Source: Acanthaster planci (lineage: Eukaryota > Echinodermata > Asteroidea > Valvatida > Acanthasteridae). From it: 64,000 nt of DNA. The notes below the pieces were generated by a model that had not been told where the DNA came from, searched no databases, and worked only from the letters and a program-made list of their open reading frames with translations. Positions 32,001-44,282 of the stretch are shown here, one piece after another (the first letter of the stretch is position 1; each line of letters begins with the position of its first letter). Both the position numbers and the translations under genes were made by a program. Where the stretch lies: the NCBI RefSeq assembly GCF_001949145.1, contig NW_019091445.1, positions 806,919-870,918 on the forward strand. The letters run 5' to 3'.

Positions 32001-35000
32001 ATATCAGTTGACTCTGGCAAAATTTTGGGCAATTTTCCGGTCAATCTTATTGTCGAAATGAAAGGAATACGGGGTTAGATTAGGTCAGCTAGTGTATGGA
32101 GTGGCACTCCAAATCTGTGGGAGGGGGGGGAATGTGTACAAAGTGTTGGGCCGCAGTGGATACCTGAGGTGTCCACTGAGGTGACTACCCCACAACATGA
32201 GGGGTGTTGCACTTACACGTCAGGTTAGGGAACAGTTGCCAAAAGACAGTGGTTACTCCTCCTGCACACACTTTCAGCCAATGAGATTAGCCAATTATGA
32301 TCATTATTATTATTAGTCATTTCTGGTAATGACAAGCCTGAAGAAACCCGTAGAGAGGAGACAATGAGAAGCAGGTACAACTTCAGAGATGGGAGGAAAA
32401 CCCCAGAGGAATATTTTAGGGAAAACCCACGCAATCAGGGTCTGACTATGTATAAGGTGCAATAACCGCTCAAGTTCAGAATGTACTGTCCAAAAAAACA
32501 AAACTTGTCTCCCAGAAAGTACATGTGTGTTCCTAGCTCCGTGCTTGCAACAATTAGACCTGGTTGCCAAGAAATCAACTTCAAAGTGACATAGAAATTC
32601 TCTCCTTATGGAATTTTTGTTTTTGAGGTCTCTAATTTGATTTCTGTACTTGAGGCTACCACTGTGATGTATGGGCCCATCAAGCCTTGTTGCTGGGTAA
32701 GAATATTTGGTCACAGCTTGTAATTAATTTGCCAGGAGGCTGAATCAGGAGTGGCCTTTTTGCCATGGAAACAGCCGTCTGTCAAAAATCTGGAATCAGT
32801 GATTAATCGCTCTGGTTCAGTGATATCCTACCACTCAGAAGTTCGGCAATTTTTTCTCTCAAAATATGGCTAAAAGACAGTTGCTAAATTTGTTTAAAAA
32901 AAAAACCAACCGCGCTACCAGTAACATGTAAAGTACCCAAAATTAAAACCACCTACAAACAGCTCAGAAATCTCTGCATTTTCCTAATACATTATTAGCT
33001 ACAAAGTAACATATGTCTACACTGTTACCACTCTTAACAATTCCTAAATCGTTTGCAGAAATGACAAACATGAATCACAATTTTTGGTCCATCCTTTGAA
33101 CACGATTCTGGCAAATTTGCTGATCAAACAGATTAAAGATGCTTTTATGTGAATCTGCACGTTCATACGTATTCTACAAAGGTCATCGGAAGGTCGGCCG
33201 AAACATGGCAGATTCTCTCTATTGTTGGGGGGCAGGGATAGGCTCTCCAAAGGCCATGGGATTAAATCAAAAGGTTTGCAGTCATCTTGTTTGTGTGACT
33301 TTTCAGTGGTATTCCTGCCTTTTTCAGCCCTCCAAAGACCCCTCTATTCTCCTAGCCCACCTAGGCATGGTCTGCAGACCCTGGGGTATTGTCCCCCAAC
33401 AGGCTCTGTTGACATAATTCTTCATCATAGGTTATTGACCACCCAGGGCTGCCCACAGATGACCTGTCAGGACTGGTTAGAGCATGAGATTTCAAGTGGA
33501 CCCTGCAAACAGGCTGAACTTGCACAGTTTATACAATTAACCTTCACCATGGTCTTGTCACCATGATCACATTGTCTTAAAAAGGTCATGGCAACATTTC
33601 CAATACATGTAGGTCTGTGAAAGCTCACTGAAGGAACAGATAGATGTAAATTTGTAATCGGACATGCAACTTTTTGGATCAGCTGATTTCCTCATTTTTC
33701 ACTTCACACTCATGCCACTGAAAATTTAAAATGCTGTACAGAGTCTTGTAAAGGTTGGAACGTCCTTGTGTTTTGTCAAAGGCCAAGTGGCATGCCTAGA
33801 CAATGGAAGGACGAACCGTGGCACATAATGAACCGTACTCTATCGTTCGCATAGGAAAGCAAAGCAACTACGGCACAATTTTCAGTAATCCTTTTGACAG
33901 TGCAAGAGACTGAATTGTCAGGTACAGCTTAGTACACAGGCCCATTGCCTGACCAGAGACGGGGGGGGTTCGTCAAACCAAATAGTGGAACTTGTGGCAC
34001 TGTGAACACATCTTTTTATACAAAGGCCTGTCACAATGTGCTTTGGAAAACAACATTGAAAAGTTACATGTCTGTCGCGAACCAAAGGTTGCATGGAAGA
34101 CTTGTACATTGTAGTTTGCAATATTGAATAAACTTAAGAAAAATACATCAATTTCAAACCCTTTGAAATGCCTGAAATGTGGATATTTGCCAAAACTTCC
34201 TGACGGTTCATATGACTAGAGATTGATTCATTAATCGTGGTCACCTTGAGCTTGAGAATCAATGTATAAAGGGTGGCTCATATGCCAAATGTTACGGTAT
34301 ATTTAAAATATATTTAGTAGGGCTTACACACACACAAAAAGACCACTAACAAGTGGAACTCAGAAGCGAGTGGGGGGGGTTCATTCGAACCCCTCAAAAC
34401 CCTCCACCCCCCAGCCTATGGGCCTGGTACAGCCCTGTAATTAAAGTCAACCAGAACGGAATGTGTATGAAAATTTGAGTAAGCTTTCCATATTCCCTAA
34501 TATTTCAGCAACCTAGAAACCCGGCACTCTCACAAAAAGACCAAGTTCTAATAGTGTATCTTATTTGTCTTTTGACCCGTGAATAAAAAGCTTTCCATCG
34601 GTTTATTGCTAGTGTATATGTAAACTGATGTTTTGTTGCATCGTTGGAGAAGTACATCGTACATACATGTACATGTGTGACACTTTGGAAGAGCTCCTTC
34701 AAGTTGATAGAGGGTGAGATCTCAACAACTTTAAACAAATACAGTGGCACATGTACAGTCCCTATAGTGCCGTCAGCGGCATCTTGGAGCAAGGACGACA
34801 AGAGTAGCAAAATGATGGTGTAGTGATTGGTGTCAACCGTTTCCACTTTGAGAATTGCCCACTCAAAACATAATTGGACGAAGGCGAAAATACTTTTTTT
34901 CCCAAAGCATGTGTGCTATGCGTGCACCATCCGTGCGTAACTTTCCATACATCAAATTACAAAATCTGTCATAAACTTCAAGAACCTAACTCTGAACTTG

Positions 35001-38000
35001 CCGGTGAATTGCTTCTTTGTTTTTTGTGTTTTTTTGTGGTTTTTTTTTTTTTTTTTTATTTGTGTTTTTTGCATTACAAACAACCACGCACTCGCAAACA
35101 CATTCTTCTTTTATTTTTTGCCAAGGTGGCAGTCCAAGGTAGCTGTTAATTTGATTCAGCTGGTTTGATTAATAACCATCAGACCCCTGCCAGCTGTTGT
35201 AGCGGATGTGCGCTTTTTTTAGTCTCCCGCAAGCAAATTGAATCGCAAACAAAGTGGTCTTTTTTGCATTAACCGGGGGTGGTGTGAATTAGTGGACTTG
35301 TGTAGAGCGGCCTGCTGTGCAGAGCGGCCTACTGTGGAGAGTTTATGGTTTGGGCTGCTTCACTATGCTAAGAGTCTTTGACACTGCTTAACCCCACCCC
35401 CCACCCTTAACCTCAAGCCCCTCAACTCAAGCGGCCAACCGTAGGTTTTGCCAAGGTTTGGCTGATTCACAATGAACTGCGTCTGTCAACTTTGTTGAGC
35501 TGACGATCAAAGGCCCGGTGGGATGTTACTGGATTTTGTTTGAATGAGGACGGGCAGCGGTCACTCCCTGGAGTGACTGGCTAGTGGTGCTGATAACTGT
35601 GTGTTGGACGGAGCTGGATTTTGTCGGGTTCTAAGAACTACTACTGTGCAAGTCACCCCTAAACTGCATAGATCCATCCGTACCACATGACTTTAACTTC
35701 AGTAGCCTTGACGTAATGGAGTTTCTGCATGTTCTTCTAGTCATGTGCCACCACAGTGACCTGCTTGTGTCTATTGAAATTCATTAATTGCTTATTTCCA
35801 CTTTAACAGCTTAGGGGATAAGGGTTTCAAAAAAACCATTTGGAGATTTACAAGATTCTGCAAGTTCCTGGTAAGAGTCATAGCCCAGCTACTGTTGGGT
35901 TGGGTTTCTGCTTAGGTTTGCACCCACAGAATACCGGTATGCTATTGAGTTTTTGCACAGGGCTGGAATATGCGTGTGTTCAGGAAGGTTTCTAGCATTC
36001 AAAATGCATAAGAAGTTTCATGTGAAGCTGTAAGACTGCTGCCTTTGCCGGATTTGTCTCTGCCAATTTTTTTTTTTTTTTTTATTTTTGGTCAGGTTGC
36101 CGCCACTTCAAACAACAAATGCCAGCAATTAATCATTGATGCCAGCACATTTGCTTTGCCCTCATTTCAACCCCAGACCTACGACTCCAGTTGTAATTGA
36201 ACAATTGCTATTTTGGGGACCGGGGATGCCGACCAGTGGCCACATCAGTGTTTGACAAGAGATAAGGCGTATTGCTGTTTGAACCACATCATGAAAGTTA
36301 TTACAGCTATTCAAAGGTCACATTCCAGTGGCAAATTCATCCTAGCAAGTTCCATGTAATAGTGTTGATAAATGCCATATTTCTAGAATCTCTGATTGCA
36401 ATCGCTTTCTGTTTTTAATCAGCCCAACTATTTACAGAAATTTCCGTAATCTTTCTTTTTGCCCACCCATCCTGTTACTACTAAGCGTTTTCTTTCCCAA
36501 GTAAATGGCTAAAAAAGTTTTCAAAGTACAAGTCCAAGCCGACTTGTACGATCAAATTCTCTCCACCTGTCCGAGTACTTCCACGTGGAGTAACCCCGAA
36601 TAATTATCTTTCCCCTTCAGACGTCATGCTGACTGATCAACTTCAAAGTTGGAGAGCTGTTGTAGGCTTCGATGAAAACAGGGAAAACTGACTTTTTTGC
36701 CTTTTTTCCAACCCTTCTTTTTTTTTACATGGTGTGCGGCTAATGTGCAGGGATACATTGTGTGGCCTCCCCTCCCAACAGTGTCGCCAGTCACTTCCTC
36801 AACTGTGCTATCAGGGGTGTGTTTCAGTTCTCACTGTGGCTGGCATTCACGGACTTTGATAGTTTCTATAGCAGATAGTTTCTGTAACGTGGTGTTCACT
36901 TTGGCTGCATTACAGTGCCTCTAGTGGCTTAGGTGGCCAGCATCATTGCTTGTCTTGTCTCTGCTCATTTTTTAAATTTTGTTTATCTCTTTTCCTTGCC
37001 CTGTCTTTAGACTTTGTTTTATTGCGGTAATTTTTTTTTCTGACATGCAGTATCAATTAGTGCAAAGTTCTGAGAATGTCATGAGAATTCAATCTACCTT
37101 TCTCCGTAGAAAAAAAAGAAGTGTTTTGAGCTGCCTGCTTTTTTGAATGATTAATTTTGGTTTCCTGAATGAACTAACTGAAAGAGTCACATTTTTCCAG
37201 AGAGCATTGATTATGACATCTATTTTTACATTGGTATTTATAGCTACCTTACCATACAGGTAGCTGAGTCAAAGTCATATGGTTTAATCAGCCTGGGACT
37301 TATCCCCTGTTACCGTGGCAACAGATATTCAGTATTCCTGTGTTTCCCCCTCACAGGGAAATGGGGCGGGGGTTGAAGCCTGCTGTTGCTCATGTGGTGT
37401 CACGGAAGCGAGAAAAATGAGACAAAGTAGGGGGGGGATTGATGAGGACTGTTTCCTAGGTGACACCAGGCAACACCTGACCAATGCAGAGCCGTGCACA
37501 CCGTGTTCCGGCTTTCGTCGAGTCAAGGAACAAGACCCGAAACAGGCACTTTGCTTTGCTGCTTTTAAAAACCGCTGATCATGATATCCACAGTTAATGC
37601 AAGCTTCCTGCAGTGTCAGGCTGTATAAAGCCCCCAAAATGCCTTCTTGACACCCCTCTAACACCTGGCCCAAACCTTGCTGCTGCACCCAGGGGTAAGA
37701 AGTTGTTTCAGCTCCCTCTAACGTCCCTACCCTTCACACGTATGGTATGTACCCGTCGGTCCTAGTGAGCCCCCTCCCAAACCTGAGGCAGACACTAATT
37801 GGACACTTGTGACATGTAGAACATGTATGCTAATAAGTTTCCACAGTGAGGTAATAGCTCTTAACCAATTTTTTTTTTAAGTTATATGCACCATTGTTCA
37901 GTTACTGTAGACATTTCAAGACTTAAAGCTATGGACACTTTGTTTATTAAGAATAATGAGAAGTACGTGTACCAGAATTTACGCAGTTTGCCTTATTGAA

Positions 38001-41000
38001 TTTTCTGTAGTGAGATCATTGAGTAGATGTAGGTTCAGATTTGGTTAGATCTGAACCAGTATTCAATGAAGTTGACATTATTCTTATGTTGGGAATACAG
38101 TTCGGAAGCCGCACACATTCCATTTCCTCCTCAATTTGGGCTCACATTAAGGAAGAACTTCTTGGAGACAGACTTTTCATGTATTAAAGTTGGGCTTTCT
38201 TCAGGAACCAGCGTGGAAACTAGGACTCCACATGAATCATGATTCCTAAAGTGGGAATGGCTCGTTTACATAAAAACAGCTTTAAGGGCAGCCTTCGTTC
38301 AAAATAGCCACAGCTTTAATTTGTCGCAGTTAAAGAGTGAGTTGTCCCATATTCAGGGGATTTGTTCGTGTGCCTGAATATGCTGGGACTCTTGCGCGGA
38401 CAATGTACCCACATAACCGTACACATACCTATTTGAAGCATGTTAATTATGACAATGATAAGTTGCACCTTTGGCAAAGTGTCATGATTTGACTGTACAT
38501 TTCAATATTGAAATTACACATGTACCTGTACTTGCTCGAGAGATGGGAGGCCTGTCACTCTTTATTTGCCTTGTTTTCATCTGTGACTGTGTTCTCATAT
38601 GAAGGACAGTCCCTAAAAATAGCCCCAAACCCCTTCGGCTCTCCTGATGGGAATTTCTTCTTCTTCTTTTTTTAGCCCGAGGGTCGCACTCGTCTTCCGA
38701 TTACTTTTTTTTAAATATCTTTCCCCCCCCCGCGGAAGTCACATGAAGCCGGGTGCAGAAATAAACGGACTTCCTCTCCAGTGGAAATGTGGCTCAGCTG
38801 CTCAGTACAAAGCCCAGAGGGGCGTTGTCCAAGTAGGTATATGGAAGCAGTATGCCCACGAGGGGGGGGCCACAGGGACGTGCTAACCGCTTTTTTCATT
38901 GTGATGAATTTCATATCTGATGATCCGAGCACAGTCACTTGACAGTCTTATCTTTTCTGCCTGTAACCCACGTCGCAGTTAATTGTGTGCAGAAGTCAGA
39001 AACTCTGTTGAAAGTCTGTACACACATACATTGTACATGTAGGTGTATCTATGTATTGCCATTCTAATAAAGAAAAAAAATCGGCATTTCTGACAGCTAA
39101 TTTTCGGATTGAAATATCTTCTAAATTCTGGAGATTAATCTTCGGTCCGTCTCTCCCCTCTCCCTGGAGAAGAAACATAAGCTGCTGAAGCCCTAGAATT
39201 TGTTTCAACGTTGTGTCTTTGCGGCAGTGTTATTCCCACCGAACTTTTGATCAACGGAGAAGCGTCGGGGCAGGTTTTCTTTCTTTGAGAGTCAGGGTGG
39301 TGTGATTTCTGACAAGGCAACGTCATGCTTGAGGGATTGTTCCCTCAAAAGACTTCTCCATTGACATTTGAGACTTTCGAAGAGACGTCTTTGTGTGCGT
39401 GCCAGAAGCCCCAGGGCTACGTGAATCGCAGCCATTTCCTCTTGCAAATATTAGGTCGAAATGTTTGTCAACTGTTCCCGTCTGGAGAAGTACATGTATA
39501 CTGTGTAGCCACCAAAAAAACCCGCAGGGCTTGGTGGGGTTCCAGCAGTGGCGAGTTGGGCACGTTCGCCACGCCATGGTGCGTTCATTGTGCAAAGACA
39601 TGTGGGTGTTCTGGTTGGATGACACGCAGGAGGGAAAAGTTACATCATCTCTGGAACAATACAGTGATGTGTTGTCAGATGCATGTACATGTAGATCAAT
39701 AACTCACTTCCAAACTTGATTAATCATGCGCACCGATCACATTCAACTGTGAGAGATGACAGTCACTCGGTATGTTAACACGGCGCTCGTGTGCACTTTG
39801 CGAGTTTGCTGGGTTTGGGCTCCCGAGCCCTGTGATAGAATTGATCAGGACTAACCACACAGCTCACGCGTATGTGAAAGAGCTTAAAAGTAGCACGTCT
39901 CCTCCTGCAATAGCCTGTCTTCAGCCTGGGCTTTTTGTTTGATAGGTTAGATAACATTTTTTGTGCACCTTTCCTGCATACCTGACATGTCACACAGAAA
40001 TAGTGCCACCCACTAACACATGTACGTACCACTGAGCTGGGAGACAACGTTAGAAAGACAAGCAAACCCTAAAATCAAACTGTCAGTCACCAACAGCGCT
40101 GAACATGTGCAAATTATTTCTAAACAGTTGCATAGAAAACTTATTCACAGACTGATACCCACCTCATCCTTCATTTTACATTGACATTTTACAGTTGGAG
40201 GATTGGAAACTACATATGTAGTCTGAGGACTCTGAACTAAAATCCCCCAGTGGGGGGCCATCCTCCACTGCAGGTGATAAAAGCGATGTTTGACTAGACG
40301 GTATGAGAAGTCATAGTACAGGTTTATAAATGACGAGGCCAGTATGTCCTCACATAAATCTGAAAAAAAGTATGGCCCTCCACTCAAAAGTAAAACCTGT
40401 ATTTTGGCCACAAGAGGGTCGGTTTATGCACTAAGCCATTATCCTGAATGAACAGCAGCGGTATTCCCACAGTGAGTCATGAGGCAGTTTCCCAGTTGAA
40501 AGAGAACTGCCCACAGCAAATTGGATCAAGAATTTCATGCATCCGGCAGCACCAAATAAATGTCACCTATGAAAATTGGTCTGCCTTCAAATGTCTACTA
40601 CACCCACTCAGTCAGCCAAAATACATTTACATGTAGGAACGTATGTCATCACGGGCAATTAGCAACCAGTGTTTTTCTGGTCATGGTAATTCAGCGACAA
40701 GCCTGTGTTTGGATTTTGGAACATAGTGTTGGTTGTCTGGAAACAATGCCTTTAAAGTGTCCTGAAGTGACATCAGCGTAAAAAAAAAATCAGTCAAGGC
40801 TATGTGTTCGGCATGATGTGGGTACTCAGTAAACTGCAAAGCCAGATGACCGATTATATTTTGGTGTGTGTGTGTCTCTGTCGTAAGTATTAAGCATTGC
40901 TGCATTCGCACTAGTGTTTTGGGAAGACAGGTCTTAAGGCAAGAATTTACGCTTGTGTTCATCTCCACCCCCCAAAAAGCCTGTCCCGCCCCAACTTTTC

Positions 41001-41699
41001 ATCCCCACAAAGCAAGCTCACCTGTATAGGGTATGGACGTGCACTCCTCATGGCTTTGCAACAACTTCTGTATTCTAAACTCATTTAAAGTTCTGAAACG
41101 CAGACCCTGAAAAACAATATTGTCTAATATCTGCCTTCAAGTCCTTCCCTCAAAGTAGATAGGCACAAAGTGCCCCAAATACTCCTACTCTAAATCTGTG
41201 TGAAGATTTTAATTGAAATTAAGCCACGTTCCACAGGGTTTTCGGGAGTATCAGAACTTCAGAAGAGATTGATATTTATGTACATTATGTAGAGGCACAC
41301 TGAACATGGTTCACCATGTCTCAGACAAGAGAGAGCCAAAGAAACCTGCCACTTTAATTCAATTAAATGGACAACCTTTTTGATTCCTAAGGGCTTCAAG
41401 AAAAGTCTTGAAGAAAACGAAAAGAGAAAAAAAGGAGAGGAAATTGAATAGGGAGGATGTTGTCTTGCTGGGTGCATGAGCTCATCTCAGATTGCCAGGC
41501 AGGTTTGCATGTCAACCCCTCCAGAGTCATCAGGGGTGAAGACAGAGAAGAGGGGGGCCGGCAAAGCTCCTCATTAGTGGCAATCGATGCTCTGGAATTT
41601 TGACGAGTGTGAGTAGATACTCGGGTATATAATAGTCCAGGTATGAGTAGTTTGAGACGAGCAATTTGATAAATACTGTTTATGTACACATGAGCGTGT
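26012..41699. other. 15.7 kb without a recognisable gene
   Basis: Reading frames here are short (under 135 codons), carry no domain I know, and lack splice-linked partners. Visible features are homopolymer tracts (T run at 35038-35058; T run near 36067), ACATGTACATGTA palindromes (29470, 34664) and two stretches with clustered homeobox/Sox/GATA-like motifs near 35150-35290 and 36080-36260, reported as weak regulatory candidates. Confidence 0.5.
36080..36260. promoter_or_regulatory. Candidate non-coding regulatory element (weak)
   Basis: Less repetitive than its surroundings. It contains caattaatcattgat (homeobox-like cores), attgaacaattg (paired Sox-like half-sites) and agataagg (GATA-like). 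Such short motifs also occur by chance, and no conservation data are available. Confidence 0.2.
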
Positions 41700-42061
41700 A
41701 TAGGCCTTTTCACACTACAGTCTTTCAACCCAGGTTGAACTCAACCCTGGGCGAGCCCATGGCCCTGGGTTGGAAATTGGATTTTTCAACCGTGCATTCA
41801 ATCCAGCATTGTTTCACACTTGTTTTGTGTGAATTAGGCTTATCAGGGTAAGTTCAACCCGGAAATGAGCACAAGCAATTTTCAACCTGGGTTGAAAATC
41901 TAAACCCTGGTCCAGAGCGGGGTTGTGTTCAACCCGGGTTGAAGTCAATCTCGGGGTTGACACAGGGTTGAAATTTTTCAAGTGTGAATCGCCGCCCGTT
42001 TTCAGCCCAGCTTCAACCCTGTGTCAAACCCCGAGATTTCTCTAGTGTGAAAAGGCCTTAT
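41700..42061. mobile_element. 362-bp MITE, termini ATAAGGCCTTTTCACACTA
   Basis: It begins ataggccttttcacactacag and ends ctctagtgtgaaaaggccttat, a ~20-bp terminal inverted repeat with two differences. The interior repeats the palindrome ttcaaccygggttgaa (41724-41739, 41881-41896, and perfect at 41928-41943). No coding capacity. The flanks (tgtata / ttatgt) suggest a short T/A target duplication, but this is not clear. Confidence 0.9.
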
Positions 42062-43604
42062 GTTGGATTAGTCCTGCATACCTGCGCAATTCAGACAAAG
42101 TGTGGGGCCAGTGTTGTACCGGGACATGTAGGGTATAAATGTTACCAGCAGAGTACAGAAATGGGGGCTTTTTAATTTTACCTTAAACTCTGGAGATGAC
42201 AGTCCTGCTTATGTAGATCCATGTAACTAGTCTATTATTAGTTGAGACTCGGTACATGTTAATGCATAGTTCATTTCAATGCCAAGTCTCCATCTACATG
42301 TTAGCTTGCACATGGCACAGCCAGGAAATGCCTATAGTTGGTGTTATCCCTGTTGGCTTTTGTGCTCATCTAAGAAGCCACATCCAGTCAATCAATCAGT
42401 GGCAATTCCCTTCAAAGCACAGAGGCTTATCTGTCCTCACCCACCCTTACCTTAATGTGAGCCGGATGAGGAGCAGTGTAAACACTAGTGACTTTGCCAA
42501 ACTGCCATCCCTACTATGAACAGTACATGCACAAGTGAGGAAAGATTCCCTCAGAAACACTAGCGGTATCTTACCTGTCTTAACATGTACATGGATTTGT
42601 GTGAGTGCATTGACAAAAGTTTGACTAGAGGTCTCAAATTGTCAGCAGGATACAGTTACAAACCACAGACATTTTGTATTTGTGTGGTTTTTTTTTCATC
42701 GTTAGCATACCGTTAACCCATAGTTTGAAAAAAACTTTTTATTTTTTTTTTAATGTAAAAGAGGAATTTCGTAATTGTCAGAGCTGTGGGGGAATCTCTC
42801 ATACGATTTCTTGCTCACTCATGATTCAGCTTTTCACTTTAGAGTCATAAGAAAAAAACTTTGTTCAACTTCTTCGGGAGGTTGAAAGCATTCCATTTTG
42901 CAATGAAGTTTAATTTTTAAGCATCTGAAATGTCCCGACTAAATCAAGTCAGTAGTTTTAAAACCGTCTCAAAGAATTGAGATGAAGAAAAATCTCACAA
43001 AATGGACAATTCCCAGTCAAATCTACCCACAAACTGACAAACTATTTCCCTCCAGAGAGGCCGACCTACCTTCAACCACCAAGCTAATTTCCTGAAATCC
43101 TGCTGTAACATTCCCTTGGCCACCTCACAAAAAAAAAACTTTCCAATCGATCCCCAAAGTTTGTCCACTGAGCTAGAGAAATGTTCACAGTTGGCATTTG
43201 GATGCAAGATTACCGTCCCAGAGTTCACCACAGTCCAGTCTTGTCTGTGACTGGCTCCCAACCAGCGAGGCACAAAGTTTTGTTAGTGCGCACTTGCCTT
43301 TATTGTCACTCATTGGAGTGTAATCGACCAATGAAAAGGGTGCTATCCTAAGTGGCCTTTTTGATAGGGTGTAAAATAGTTTTGTTACTGGGGCCAGAAT
43401 GGTCAAGTTTACCTCATGGCCTTGAGTTTTTTTTTGTTTGTTTTTTTTAACCACATCTGTTTCTAAGTTAAGCTGAGTTATAGTTTTAGACAAGTCCTTC
43501 AAAGTATTTGTGATTGTCACTTGAGTTTCTGCAAAGAAAAAGATAGTCCTGAGTTGGTTGTAGTCACGTTTTTCGTGTTGTGACAGTCTTACGAGCAACT
43601 ATGA
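42062..43604. other. Non-coding DNA, nothing recognisable
   Basis: AT-rich unique sequence up to the assembly gap. Confidence 0.5.
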
Positions 43605-44282
43605 NNNNNNNNNNNNNNNNNNNNNNNNNNNNNNNNNNNNNNNNNNNNNNNNNNNNNNNNNNNNNNNNNNNNNNNNNNNNNNNNNNNNNNNNNNNNNNNN
43701 NNNNNNNNNNNNNNNNNNNNNNNNNNNNNNNNNNNNNNNNNNNNNNNNNNNNNNNNNNNNNNNNNNNNNNNNNNNNNNNNNNNNNNNNNNNNNNNNNNNN
43801 NNNNNNNNNNNNNNNNNNNNNNNNNNNNNNNNNNNNNNNNNNNNNNNNNNNNNNNNNNNNNNNNNNNNNNNNNNNNNNNNNNNNNNNNNNNNNNNNNNNN
43901 NNNNNNNNNNNNNNNNNNNNNNNNNNNNNNNNNNNNNNNNNNNNNNNNNNNNNNNNNNNNNNNNNNNNNNNNNNNNNNNNNNNNNNNNNNNNNNNNNNNN
44001 NNNNNNNNNNNNNNNNNNNNNNNNNNNNNNNNNNNNNNNNNNNNNNNNNNNNNNNNNNNNNNNNNNNNNNNNNNNNNNNNNNNNNNNNNNNNNNNNNNNN
44101 NNNNNNNNNNNNNNNNNNNNNNNNNNNNNNNNNNNNNNNNNNNNNNNNNNNNNNNNNNNNNNNNNNNNNNNNNNNNNNNNNNNNNNNNNNNNNNNNNNNN
44201 NNNNNNNNNNNNNNNNNNNNNNNNNNNNNNNNNNNNNNNNNNNNNNNNNNNNNNNNNNNNNNNNNNNNNNNNNNNNNNNNNN
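43605..44282. other. Assembly gap, 678 N
   Basis: Run of unknown bases. Continuity and order across it depend on the assembly. Apparent long reading frames through it are artefacts. Confidence 1.

Noticed and set aside
37329-37688. 119-codon minus-strand and 87-codon plus-strand frames in a locally GC-rich patch
   Set aside because: No domain, signal peptide or splice context; the two frames overlap as mutual shadows.
39325-39702. 125-codon plus-strand frame
   Set aside because: Composition is random, another 100-codon frame runs antisense, and nothing is recognisable.
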